From Ustilaginoidea virens (Eukaryota; Ascomycota; Sordariomycetes; Hypocreales; Clavicipitaceae): a stretch of DNA of 64,000 nt. The notes under the pieces are model-generated. The model saw only the letters and a list, made by a program, of their open reading frames with translations, had not been told where the DNA came from and did no database searches. A program made the translations under genes and the position numbers. Of the stretch, positions 33,096 through 43,422 are shown piece after piece (position 1 is the stretch's first letter; each line of letters begins with the position of its first letter). The DNA is taken from positions 372,001 through 436,000 of the forward strand of contig NC_057320.1 in NCBI RefSeq assembly GCF_000687475.1. Reading direction: 5' to 3'.

Positions 33096-35087
33096 CTAGC
33101 AAACGCTGTGCGTCTTTCCCGTCTTTCCTTGCAGAGAGTGGCCCTCGTTCTGTAGAGGTTCAGATCCAGTCAGCGTCCCATCGCTCCCCACGCGGAAAAA
33201 AAACCCCAACATGACTGACTGACTGACTGACTGACTGACCTTGTAGTGGTGGGTGGCGTGCTTGGCATTTCGAGGCTTCCCCGAGGAAAGCATGTGCGTC
33301 TTGACGTATTCCTCCTGCGTCTTGACGGCGTCTCGGTCCATTTCCTCCAGCATGCCCATGCACAGCTTGATGTCCTCAATGAGCACGTCGCACCTGGCCC
33401 GGGTAAAGTCTTCTCGCACCACCACGCGCAGCATCTTCATCTTGTTGGTGTTGGGGGCCATGGTGTAGGCGGGGACGACCCATCCGCGGCATCGCAGCTG
33501 GTGCGCGAGGGCGAACTCGTCGTAGTGCCGGCCGTCTCGGCCGTCCTTGTCGTTTGGCCCTGCGAAGCGGAAGGCGACGAGGGGGAGGCCTCGGCCCGAG
33601 CGCTTGGACATGATGACGAAGCCTTGCTCCTGGAGGGAGTCGCTGAGGTAGTCTGCCGTGCGGGTGAGGTTGCTCATGATGGCGCGGTAGCCCTGCTTGC
33701 CGAGCCGGATGAGCTGGTAGTACTGGCCGATGACCTGGGAGGCGCCCTTTGAAAAGTTGAGCGTAAAGGACGATTGCTGGGCTCCGAGGTAGTCAATGTT
33801 GAAGACGAGGTCTTGGGGCAGGTACTCGGGGGCTCGCCAGACGACCCAGCCGACACCGGGGTACACCAAGCCGTACTGAAAAAAAGCAACCGTCAGAGCC
33901 TTTGCCTTGCTGCTTGTTCGGGGTTGGGGGTTGGGGGAGGGGGGGTAAGGAAACGGCACGGCTTGCTCATGCATGGTAATTGGAAAGCCTACCTTGTGGC
34001 CGGATACGTTGATGGACACGACCTTTTCGCATCTAAAGTCCCACTGCAGATCGGGCACCACAAAGGGGGCGACGAAGCCGCCGCTGGCAGCGTCGACGTG
34101 GATGGGAACATGGAGGTTCTTGTGCACCAGCAGGTCATTCACGGCCTTGACATCCTCGTAATCACCCGTGTACGTGGTTCCCAGGATGAGAATGCAGCCA
34201 ATGGTGTTCTCGTCGCAGCTGGCCACCATCTCCTCTGGGTCAATGACGAAACGTGTCGGGGTGCAGTTGATGAACTTTTCCTCGATTTCAAAGTAGCGAG
34301 TCGCCTTTTCCCAGCAGACTTGGACGGCGGACGACATGATCAAGTTGGGTCGGTCGGTGCTCTTGCCCTCGGCCTGGCGGCGCATCTTCCAGCGACGCTT
34401 CATGGCCAGGACGGCGAGCATGATGGCTTCGGACGAGCCGACGGACGAGGTGCCGACAGAGGTGCCGCTAGGTGCGTGGAAGAGCTTGCCAATCATGTTG
34501 ACGCAGCGGTTCTGGATGTCGGCCGACTGGGGGTATTCCTCGTAGTCGATGAAGTTTTTGGAAAGCGAGTCGGCCATGAGCTTCTCGGCTTCTTCTTCCT
34601 GTTTTTCCCCCGAGAGCATATCAGTTAGCTTTTATTTTTTCTTTCTTCTTCTTCCTTCTTCCCCGAGAAGCGGATGATTTTTCAAGTCGTGGCGGGAGCA
34701 AGGGATGTGTAGCACATGCCATGTAAGTGGTGACAAAGGAGGCCAAGCTAGCAGTTGCGTCAGCTATTCGCGCCAAAGCATTTTGCGCATCTGCAATGAT
34801 CAAGGCATCGAATTCACCAGGGCGTACTTGAGCTTGGGGTTGTTGTCCAAACTGAGATCATCCTTGATCATCCGGTAGGCAACCTCGCGGGGCATGGCAC
34901 GCTCAGGCATCTCCAACTTGGGGAGGTCCTGCTCGGCGAAACGAGAGCCGTACACACTCGTGGTCATGTCATCGGCATCCGAAGACAGACGCAACAGGCT
35001 GGCAGCCTGGTCAGCCAGCTTGGAAACCTTGTCGCCGGAGCTGGAAGCATCGGCATTGCCGTTCACAATCGCGCTGAGGTGAACCAT
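33096..35087 (-). CDS. glutamate decarboxylase (PLP-dependent)
   Basis: Five exons are inferred: 35087-34828, 34747-34720 (28 bp microexon), 34598-33993, 33875-33240 and 33149-33096, giving 527 aa. Introns: GTACGC...TAG (34748-34827), GCATGT...CAG (34599-34719, GC-AG), GTAGGC...CAG (33876-33992), GTCAGT...CAG (33150-33239). Joins restore NPKL-NLASFVTTYM-EEEAEKLM, the PLP site SINVSGHK-YGLVYPG (Lys298) and HYK-NEGHSLQGKTGKTH. The PLP-decarboxylase fold motifs SSEAIMLAVLAMKRRWK, HVDAASGGFVAPF and NFSKGASQVIGQYYQ are visible. The enzyme converts glutamate to GABA and CO2, consumes protons and feeds the GABA shunt; a cytosolic location is usual. The last intron is unusual: 90 bp, no in-frame stop, with its donor inside a 4 bp repeat. 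Confidence 0.92.
33213..33239. repeat. (CTGA)n tetranucleotide repeat at the last GAD splice donor
   Basis: About six to seven copies of a 4 bp unit. On the minus (sense) strand it reads GTCAGTCAGT..., so each copy recreates a GTCAGT donor. Confidence 0.88.
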
Positions 35088-36346
35088 GATGGGGAGTGAG
35101 TCGAGGGCGTTTGGCGGCAGACTCCCTTACGACGACGATTTTGCAGGCAAGGAACCAGGAACGAAATGGGAAAGGGCTGTTTTTTTTTTTTTTTTTTTTT
35201 TAACAAAAAAAAAGCCCCAGACAAACAGGGACAGCTGGTGTGACGCAACGGAGACGCAATTGAGACGCAGCGAGGGAGGGAGGGAGCCCCAGAATCAAGC
35301 TATATATACGTTGCGCAAAGGGCGTCGCCTCGTTATGTCATTGCATTCAAGGGCGCTGCGCTTGATGTCAGACGGGCCGCTAGCCCCGTCCGTTCCCCGG
35401 TTGTCTTCCAAGGCAAGCTGGGTTTGCAAAAATTGGTTATGCGAGTTGGGCTCCTGATGCAGATGCAGATGGGAGATGCAAGAGGCGCATGCACAGGCAG
35501 CCCACTGGAGAATTGGTAAAGCGGCCTGCCTGTTGCCGCTCGACGGATTCATCTCTTTTGCTCCCCTCCCTCTGCTCTGTGGCTTTTCCTCCCCGCTGTG
35601 GTCGTGGTCGTGGTCGTGGTCGACGGTGAAGACGGCCAAAAGGACCCCATGAGAGTGCATCGACAAGATCGGATCAGACGGCTCAGGAAGGCTCTTGCAA
35701 GTGGGGCTCTTGGCTCCTGTTGCCTGTCGGGTCTCGTCTCTAATCCGCAGTAAGTTTAGTAAGTTTAGGTACTCCGTAGGTAGGTAGGTAGTCCGTCATG
35801 TCATCCGCTCGAGAACAAAGCGGCCCGGCTGGTTGGTTGCATCCGCTTTGCCGAATGGCGGCCAGGCGACTGGGTGAGAAAGGTCCACGATAGCAAGTGA
35901 CTCGATTGATAGTGTCTGGTTTAGTATTTACAGTTTTACAGCGGCGTCAATGCACGCTTCAGAGGCAGAGGGCAGCTGCAGCTGCATATACATACCTATA
36001 CTCCGTACCGCACGGCGAGAAAGGAAGGCGCAGTCCACCATCCTGGGCCCGTCCCCGTCACTGATTGGTCCGAATGCAATTGCCTCCGCCCGATTCCATG
36101 GCATTCACCACAGCATTCACCCCAGCATTTCACCACAGCAGCCCTGTTACACCTCAAGTGCTTGTCCTCTGCATCCTCAATCCATCTCAGGCCACCCGAG
36201 CTGACGTGACGTGATCTGACACCCCCCCCCCCCCCGCATGTACGTGCCAGCTCTCCGCATCCAGGTGGTCTCCCTCCGTTGTTCCCGAACCGAACTTGGC
36301 GCCCAGCCTGCACCATTGGAAGCATTAAAAGCAAGCATCGATTCAA
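35088..36346. other. intergenic, GAD promoter and hydrolase 3' flank
   Basis: No gene is seen. A 20 bp T-run with a following A-run lies at about 35180-35212. A TATATATA stretch at 35301-35308 lies about 215 bp upstream of the GAD start and could be a TATA box, at low confidence. A poly-C run is at about 36222-36236, and TACTCCGTA-type motifs occur near 35770 and 35999. Confidence 0.5.
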
Positions 36347-38538
36347 CTAATTCTCTTCCCCTGCCCCTGTCAAGCCACCAGCCAACCCCTCCATCCTCCG
36401 GCCCAGCAAGTCGTCCGTGCTCTTCAGCTTGATCAAGCTCTTGTTTTTGCTCAGTATCCTCTTCTTGCTCTTGTACGCCGCCGGCCCATTTTCGCTCGAC
36501 GGCGATTCTCCCTTGGCCCTCCCCCCCGACACTGTCGAGCTGCGCCCCCTGCTCAGCTTCGTCATGCTAATCTCCAAGGGCTTGTCTTCTTCGCCGCTGG
36601 ATTCTCCCAGCTGATGGTGCTGCCGCTGGTGCTGGTGATACGCCATCCTGTCCGTGGCAGGCGAGAGCGCCAGCGGCCGCCGCTGCCGGGTCCGGGCATG
36701 CTCGGCCTCCAGGAACAGCTGCTCGAACCAGACGACGCATCGTTCAAAGTGCTTCCACGCTGGCGGATATATGCCCGGGAACTGCATGAAGCCGTGCGAC
36801 ACTCCGGGAATGAGCGCCACCTCTGCCGCCTCGGAGTCGTCGTACGCGCGGCCCTCTTGTCTCGCCAAGGCTTCCTTGGCTCTCCGCAGCCGCCCCGCGA
36901 AGATGACGCTGTCGTCGACGAGAGGATCCCGCTCCCCCGTCATAAAGTACGTCTTGGGAAACCTGGCGAGAAGCGAGTCGGGAGCAAGCACCGGGCTCAG
37001 CAGGTAGTCCTGCGAAAAGTCGGGTCGGTTGTGCGGCCCAATGTACAGGATGATCATGGCGCGCATCATCTCGGGTGTCAGCACGCGGTCGTTGAAGTAG
37101 GAAATCATGGACGAGGTTGCCAGGCGCGTCTGCAGCGGCTGCGAGTGGTGGGACATGCCGTCCGTCTTCTTGGGCGCTTCCCTTTCGCCCGTCCGAGCAA
37201 AGGTCTGGGGACCGGTGTGGGAAAACTGGGGTTGAGAGTCGTGGGCGCTCGCCGGCGGCTCGGCGGCCGGCTTCGACATGGGCCGGATTTCGTCCTCGTC
37301 GTCCGAGTGATGCGGTGTTCCGACCAGCTCGTTGTATTGCATGCTCTTGCCGCGAGCAATCGTCCGGTTCGTCTTGCGCATCTTGCGGTCTCGGATCAGG
37401 GACATTTGCTCGTCCGTCATCCAGTTGCCAATGTTCATGTCCAAGGCGGGATAGAAGCACACGAGGCCGTCCGGCACGGGGAGCGCACCTCTCCCGGCGA
37501 ATCGCCTAAGCTCGCCGTCACTCGTCTCGAGAATCATCAGCGTCGCGGATACCGCGAGGTTGCCTCCGGCGCTGTCGCCCGTGACAATGATGCGTGGCGT
37601 CTCGGCGCCGGACATGCCTATGCACCGGCCCTTGGTGTTGACGACGGCCGCGTAGACGTCAAACACCTCGTTGACGGCGTACGGGTACGGGTACTCGGGG
37701 GCCTTTTTGTAATCCAGGCTGAGGATCGGCAGGCCCGACTTGGAAGCCCACGAGAGCAGCTTGTCGTCGTTGCACCGGGGATCCATGGCCACGAAACCGC
37801 CGCCGGGTATGTCCAGCACCAACCTGCTGTGGTGGACCAGATCCGCCACCGGCCCGTCGTAGTAAAGCCAGCCGATGACTGGCTCCGTGTAGTCGCTGTT
37901 GGACGGCCGAGGGATCCGAATCTGCCGCGGAGGCCACCTCGTGAACCGCGGCCTCATCAAGCGCTGCAGCACCCTCAGGTACGGCGTTGTGCCTTTGTTC
38001 CAGGCAACCCGCAAATGGTCCACCGTGATCATGCCGCGGACCTTGCGGACCTTTTCATCGGCCCTCTCGGCTGCCACGAGGTAGAAGAGCGAGAAGAAGA
38101 TGCTCGCCAGATCCCTCAGCCACTTGACCTTGATCTTCATTGCCGTCCAGAACCCAGCATCCAGCGCGGTAAGCACCCACGTTGCGCGGAAGTAGGTCGT
38201 GTCGTACATGTTGGCCATGGGTTCCGGGCTAGCCAGACCGACCAAGGCGCTAAAGTTCCGGGCGGCATAGAGAGATATGATGGTCAAGGCCGTCGTTTGC
38301 CACGCCGTTAGTCGCCGCGTGAGAAACCTCGAGAGCGGCTGAGCCCCGGGCGGGCCGTGTTTATGACCTCTTGGATGACGGTTAGAACACGTGGGGGCAT
38401 GGTGCCGGTGCGGGATGAAAGCACCAACGCGCGGGCGCATGCATACCTGTACAGATATATGGACCACAAAGACAGCACAGCCAGCACCTGAAACCGCCTC
38501 GACTTGGCCGAAGGCCGCCCCAAAACATGGTCCAGCAT
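36347..38538 (-). CDS. HSL-family alpha/beta hydrolase (membrane-anchored lipase/esterase-like)
   Basis: Two exons are inferred: 38538-38447 and 38369-36347, giving 704 aa. The intron (38370-38446) is GTATGC...CCAAG with branch CTAAC 11 bp before the acceptor; the join gives WSIYLYR-GHKHGPPG. Two N-terminal hydrophobic segments (about 15-30 and 52-75) suggest a membrane anchor. The catalytic part shows the oxyanion motif LDIPGGGF (about 217-223), nucleophile elbow GDSAGGN (Ser about 297), Asp in GERDPLVDDS (about 512) and His in PGVSHGF (about 556). A hydrophilic, Ser/His/Pro-rich insert of about 100 residues separates the elbow from the acid, and a basic, Ser-rich tail follows the domain. 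Substrate is unknown; fungal relatives are annotated as lipases or esterases. Confidence 0.83.
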
Positions 38539-40240
38539 TTTTTCTTCTTCTTTTACTTCTCCCCCCCCCTCCTCCACAGAGGGTATATTATCCCCCGGGG
38601 TTATGTTTCCGAAGGAAAGGCGATGCAGACTCGGGGCGGCTCCCGCCAAACAAGTGCAAAGTCGTGATGCGCAAGGAAAGCCCGGCCGGTGAAGCAGACT
38701 TTGGAGAAGCACCAAGCGGCTCGTTTCGAGTGACTAGCCCGCATGCGGCTCAGCTCATGATTCTGTGGGAGGCGCTGTGCTGACAGGCACCGTTGTCGGC
38801 CCAATCGAATGCCGGCTCTGACGGAAGCCGGCAACGTGACGGCGATGTTGATGAGTCGGGATGGAGATGGAGAATCATCCACAGGTGTCGCTGTCGCTGG
38901 TCACAGGCGGTAACGATGCGCCAGTGGACCAGAATCCAGGGCAAAGACAACTTTGGGGGGGGTGCTCCAAAGCCTGACTGAAATAGCTGGTAAGCGGGCT
39001 ATGAGGCATCAATGTAATAATGTATGGAGGGGTCACGGGTCTGGGCCACATATAACAGTTCTGGGGACACTGGAATGAATAACGGGGTCATGGTCATGGA
39101 GCAGTTTCTGGATCGCAGACCTGGCCGGGATTTTCACATGCTATTGTTTCTCTCCCACCTTGTCGGGCAGCCAGCCACTCACAGATGCAAGAATACAACA
39201 CTTACCCGAACAGACTTAGGTAGGCTTACTAAGGTAGGTGCCTAGGTACCACCTACCTTGGCAGTAGGCACGTGGTAGGCCACAAAACCCGGACACTGTT
39301 CACGTGCGCATAGTGTAGCAATCCTTGTTACGGTACGTTGATACTAGCACCTGTCGCTACTCCCATACCCTCGATCATCGAACGTGGCAGCAGGCATCCA
39401 TCACAGCAGCTAATCTGTCGTGGTCGATGTATTTTGTGGCAGTCATCAGTAAGGCCCTTTTCATTGCCAACATGGCACGGAGGAACGGAAGCGGACCAAT
39501 ATTCACCCGCCTGGCTGATTGGCGGATAAGTGCCGGGTGTGTTTGACAGGGTTGGTTGCCCCACGGCTTATCGATTACCAGCTGGACCCTTTCGTCATCC
39601 CCGCTAAGCGCTGCCACTAAATAAAGTAAATCCGAGAAAATTTCTCAACGGAGTACTCCGTTCGCCGTTAGCTGGGATTGTAGCGACCAGACGGGACATC
39701 TAACAACTACGTAATCTATGGGCTGTTGCTGTAGGTCAGGGCTGCCCAAAAAAAAAAAAAACCAAAAAAAAAAAAAAAGGGCATGCTTACTCCTTGGAAA
39801 ACTCAGCGATGAACCCAAGTACGGCACGCCTTATTCCTGCTGCAGCTTCGTTGTTGCGCTACGTCGGGTGGAGCTGAGCTTAGCTGGCTGTGCCGTCGGC
39901 GTCGGCGTCGGCGTCGGGCGACTCCAGTGACTTGACGCCGATCAATACAACCATCAGTTGACAGGTTGATGGCCGACCAACAAACACGTCGTCCCAACGC
40001 CTCCTCACTGACCAAGTAAACCCATCCAGCTCCGCCGAGTCCGCTCCTGGTTTATTCGTCGTCCTTCTCCCCACCTCGAGCGGGAATAACTTGCAGGTTT
40101 GGCTACCGGTACCGGTACTCTTTTTCGCCTTGACTACTGCCTCGCGTCGGATTTTCCTCCCAGCAGCCCAGCCCTGGCGACAGGCACATACGCAACACCA
40201 TCTCGCAAACATCTCTGGCCCCCGACGTGCTTGTCAGAGC
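38539..40240. other. divergent intergenic region, hydrolase / RING gene promoters
   Basis: No gene can be supported; open frames are short and featureless. It contains GTACCTAGG/TAGGTAGG motifs at about 39218-39262, a CGGAGTACTCCG palindrome at about 39649-39660, and paired A-runs at 39748-39778. TACCGGTACCGGTAC near 40104-40118 is a short palindromic repeat in the leader of the RING gene. Confidence 0.5.
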
Positions 40241-41896
40241 ATGTCATCCGCACCCGCATCCGCATCCGCACCGGACCCTGCCGCCCCGACCCCGGCACCG
40301 ACCGCTGCTGTCGAGGGCGGCGGACAGTCGCCCGCCGCATCATCGTCAACTGCGCGCGCGGCCGCCAGACCTGCCGGCATCGACCCGCCACGGGGCCTCG
40401 CTTCCGACTCGAGTGACGAGGGCGTGCGGATGAGCCCTGCCGCCGCGAGGCGGTTTGCTCGGCGCAACTTCAGGAGAACAGCCGCCACCCCCGACCTCGT
40501 CACCAGCCTGGTGAGGCCGCCGTCACCGGAAGCCTTCTACATTGCCCCCGACGCCCACGAGCGCCTCCGCCAGCGGGCCTTGCTGCAGTCCGCTGCCGCC
40601 GCGTCGCAGCGTTACGGCAGACGACCCGCCAACACCGGCCCCGACCGGAGGACGGGCCCGCTGCTGCCCCCTCACCCGTCGTCTCTCGACATTCCCAAGA
40701 GGTACGGCGGCGGCTGCGTCTTCGACTTGTACGCCTTGACGTATGTCTCCGACCCCGACCCGAACCTGCTATGCCCCATCTGCCACGATCCGCTCGTCGA
40801 CCCCGTCACCACCCCGTGCGACCACACCTTTTGCTATCGGTGCCTGCGCCGCAGCATTGCGTCGAGCCCGTCCGGGACGGCGTGCCCCATAGATCGCGAG
40901 CTGCTGCTCTGGGCGGAATGCTTCAGCTCCGCCAGGCTCATCCGCACACAGCTCAGCAGCCTGCTCGTGAAATGCCCCCACCAAGGCCGCGGGTGCGACA
41001 GGGAGCTGCGCCGCGAGAACGTCGAGCGGCACGCCACAGCCGAGTGCCGGTTCCGCGAATTCACGTGCCCCGACACCTCGTGCGACAAAAAGGTGCCGAC
41101 GAAGCCCGAGGACGATAAATGCCAACACAGCCTCGTCGGCTGCGCCTTGTGCAGCGACAGGATAGAGCAGGTGGACCGAGAGGCCCACCTGCTCTCGTGC
41201 TCCCAGGCCAAGACGAGGTGCGAAGCGTGCTGGCAACTGGTCTGCCGGTCGCAGCTGAGCGCTCACCACGACGCGGAATGCGACGGCGTCGAGGTTGGCT
41301 GCGCCTACGGGGACTTGGGATGTCCCGTCCGAACCGTACGGGGAGAGATGGGGGCGCACTCGTTCACGTGCGCTTTCCACCCAGATACCCCTTCGGGGAT
41401 CGTCATCCGCAATCAACGCGACATCATCCAGTCCTACAGCGACCTCGGGGTTCAACTGCGCAACATGCAGCTCCGTCAGGACGAGACGGCGGAGCGTGTC
41501 GACCAGATCCTGGCCAACCGGCGAGCTGGCGCAGACGGCAGGAGCGGCAGGAACGGCTCCAGCTACAGCGACAACAGGACCATGCAGGACCTGGATGCCG
41601 GCTTTGAGGAGGTCCACCAGAACCTGACGCATCTGGAGGCAAGGCAGAGCATGTGGACCTTGAACCAGGTCATGCCCATCCGCGAGGAGGTGACTGAGCT
41701 GCGGAACAACATCAACATGATACGCATGCACGTCAACTGGCTGCTGAATCGGAGCCGCGAGGAAGGGCGGATCCGAGCGGCAAACAGTTCGGGACCGGCA
41801 ACGGCCATTCGGCGCGACAGCTCGGATGACGGGCCGCCTCTACTGCCCGGCAGACGGAGATCGTCCAGCGCGGACATGGACGTGCCTCGCCTGTGA
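40241..41896 (+). CDS. RING finger / TRAF-type zinc finger protein, putative E3 ubiquitin ligase
   Basis: Single exon, 551 aa; ATG 40241 is the first ATG of a frame that is open upstream. An Ala/Pro-rich disordered N-terminus precedes a C3HC4 RING at about residues 178-216 (LLCPICHDPLVDPVTTPCDHTFCYRCL ending in CPID). TRAF-type Cys/His zinc fingers follow at about 240-370, with repeated CPHQGRGCD, FTCPDTSCDKKV and AYGDLGCPVR units. The last 150 residues include a heptad-like region and a Ser/Arg-rich tail. RING plus TRAF zinc fingers is typical of E3 ligases; the substrate and pathway are unknown. No membrane segment or MATH domain is seen. Confidence 0.83.
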   Translation: MSSAPASASAPDPAAPTPAPTAAVEGGGQSPAASSSTARAAARPAGIDPPRGLASDSSDEGVRMSPAAARRFARRNFRRTAATPDLVTSLVRPPSPEAFYIAPDAHERLRQRALLQSAAAASQRYGRRPANTGPDRRTGPLLPPHPSSLDIPKRYGGGCVFDLYALTYVSDPDPNLLCPICHDPLVDPVTTPCDHTFCYRCLRRSIASSPSGTACPIDRELLLWAECFSSARLIRTQLSSLLVKCPHQGRGCDRELRRENVERHATAECRFREFTCPDTSCDKKVPTKPEDDKCQHSLVGCALCSDRIEQVDREAHLLSCSQAKTRCEACWQLVCRSQLSAHHDAECDGVEVGCAYGDLGCPVRTVRGEMGAHSFTCAFHPDTPSGIVIRNQRDIIQSYSDLGVQLRNMQLRQDETAERVDQILANRRAGADGRSGRNGSSYSDNRTMQDLDAGFEEVHQNLTHLEARQSMWTLNQVMPIREEVTELRNNINMIRMHVNWLLNRSREEGRIRAANSSGPATAIRRDSSDDGPPLLPGRRRSSSADMDVPRL

Positions 41897-42824
41897 CTGG
41901 GAACGGGGGGAAGTACGGACTCGGGCAGAAATAGCTGGGCGCGGACGGAAGTGAGGAGAGGACAAGGTGGCAACCCCCCCGTTTTGAAGTTGGGACGCCA
42001 GGGCATGCATGATGCATGCAGCGGGACGAGCAAAGCCGGACAAGACGGTGCAAGGTGTAGTTGGTTGGCGGCAAATATTTGAAAATAAGAACGTATCAAG
42101 ATGGCATGTCGTTTCGATGCGGATCCTCGGCATGGCGCACACGCGTGTGAATCAGAACGAGGATTGAGGCGCCATGATGTTAAAGCCGCGGGCCTCCTTC
42201 ATCTCTTGTAGTGCAGGTTCGACGAATGTGTCCATTGCATTCGCGGCCGAGCCAGGCTGCAGAGGCCCTGAGTCCTCCCGTCGAGCCCAATGCTAGGGGA
42301 GAAGCATTGACGAAGGCGAGACGGCACTTTACATGCTGCAGGTCACGGCAGGCGATGCGGCAGGTCATTGACTAGGTAGGTACCTACCTATGTATGTACA
42401 TTACATTGCATTGCATGCAAGGTTCAAGTCGATTACTTGCACCAGTTGCGTCACCGCCTTCCGTCCACGGTCCAGCACGTCTGGCCGCTCGCGGGGCAGT
42501 AAGCACTGACCTGCCCTGAACCACCAGACCCTGCACGTCCCAACCTTCAGTGCAGTGCCGGCGAGCAACCTGCCTGCAGTCTGGTGGCGGGGCTCCCCAG
42601 CCAGCACGTCGTCTTGACCGACCTCCCACCAGACCATTTGGAGCGGCCTGGACTGGAGCCTCGTGTCGACGTCAGCCCACCTCCCACCTCGAGAGTCTGG
42701 GGCCCTTTCATCTCTGAACGTCCACCTACTTCTTCGTCGACCATTGGCCATTGTCGCATTTTTGTCCGCTTTGTCCGCTTTGCTCCCAGGACCCCGTCCG
42801 GACGGACCTCACTGCTTCGACATC
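41897..42824. other. intergenic between RING gene and UFD2
   Basis: No gene is supported. It contains TACCTACCTATG motifs near 42375-42397 and a C/T-rich leader with TTTGTCCGCTTTGTCCGCTT near 42760-42780 just upstream of the Ufd2 start. Confidence 0.5.
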
Positions 42825-43383
42825 ATGGACCCGAGCCATCCATCATCCACCGGGCCCGATGCCCCAGACAAGGACGACATGGAGCGGGCAAGTCCGCTCT
42901 CCCCCCTTGCTTTTGCCACGGCAGACACTTGCCTCGAGGGCCCGTTTGAGCCTGGCTTGGATGGAACTGTTTTCTGACCCCTCGTCGCATATAGATTAGA
43001 TCACGCCGTCTTGCCATGCTTGGGTCGTTTGCTCGTAGGCCTGGCGAGCCTGGCTCCGATAAATCACCACATCGGCCATCAGCTTCCTCGTCATCACAAT
43101 CACCGAAACCACAAGCAGCCGAAACCGGGAAATCCGGGGAAGCCGCCGCTGCCAACCACCCCCAAACGCAGATCAACATCACGCCGGGTTCGAACCCTTT
43201 CAACCAACTTGGTGTGCAAAATTGTCCAGCCCGAGGAAACCAACCAGCTTCCACGGGGGGCACACCCTATACTCCCCGCAAGAGATCTGCCAAAGACGTT
43301 GACGATGGCGACTCAGCGTCCTCGTCCCGACCAGCCGCCCCCCAGCCGGTCCAGAAGCAGCAGCAGCAGCAGCAGCACCAACG

Positions 43384-43422
<39 letters not shown>

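Noticed and set aside
36614..38311. 565-codon open frame on the plus strand opposite the hydrolase gene
   Set aside because: It is antisense to a conserved coding exon, has no recognisable domain, and arises from the GC-rich third positions of the real gene.
40769..41731. 320-codon minus-strand frame opposite the RING gene
   Set aside because: It is a shadow frame; the plus strand carries a clear RING and TRAF zinc-finger pattern.
43188..43200. GGTTCGAACCC resembling a tRNA B box
   Set aside because: It lies inside a UFD2 exon, and no A box, cloverleaf or terminator surrounds it.
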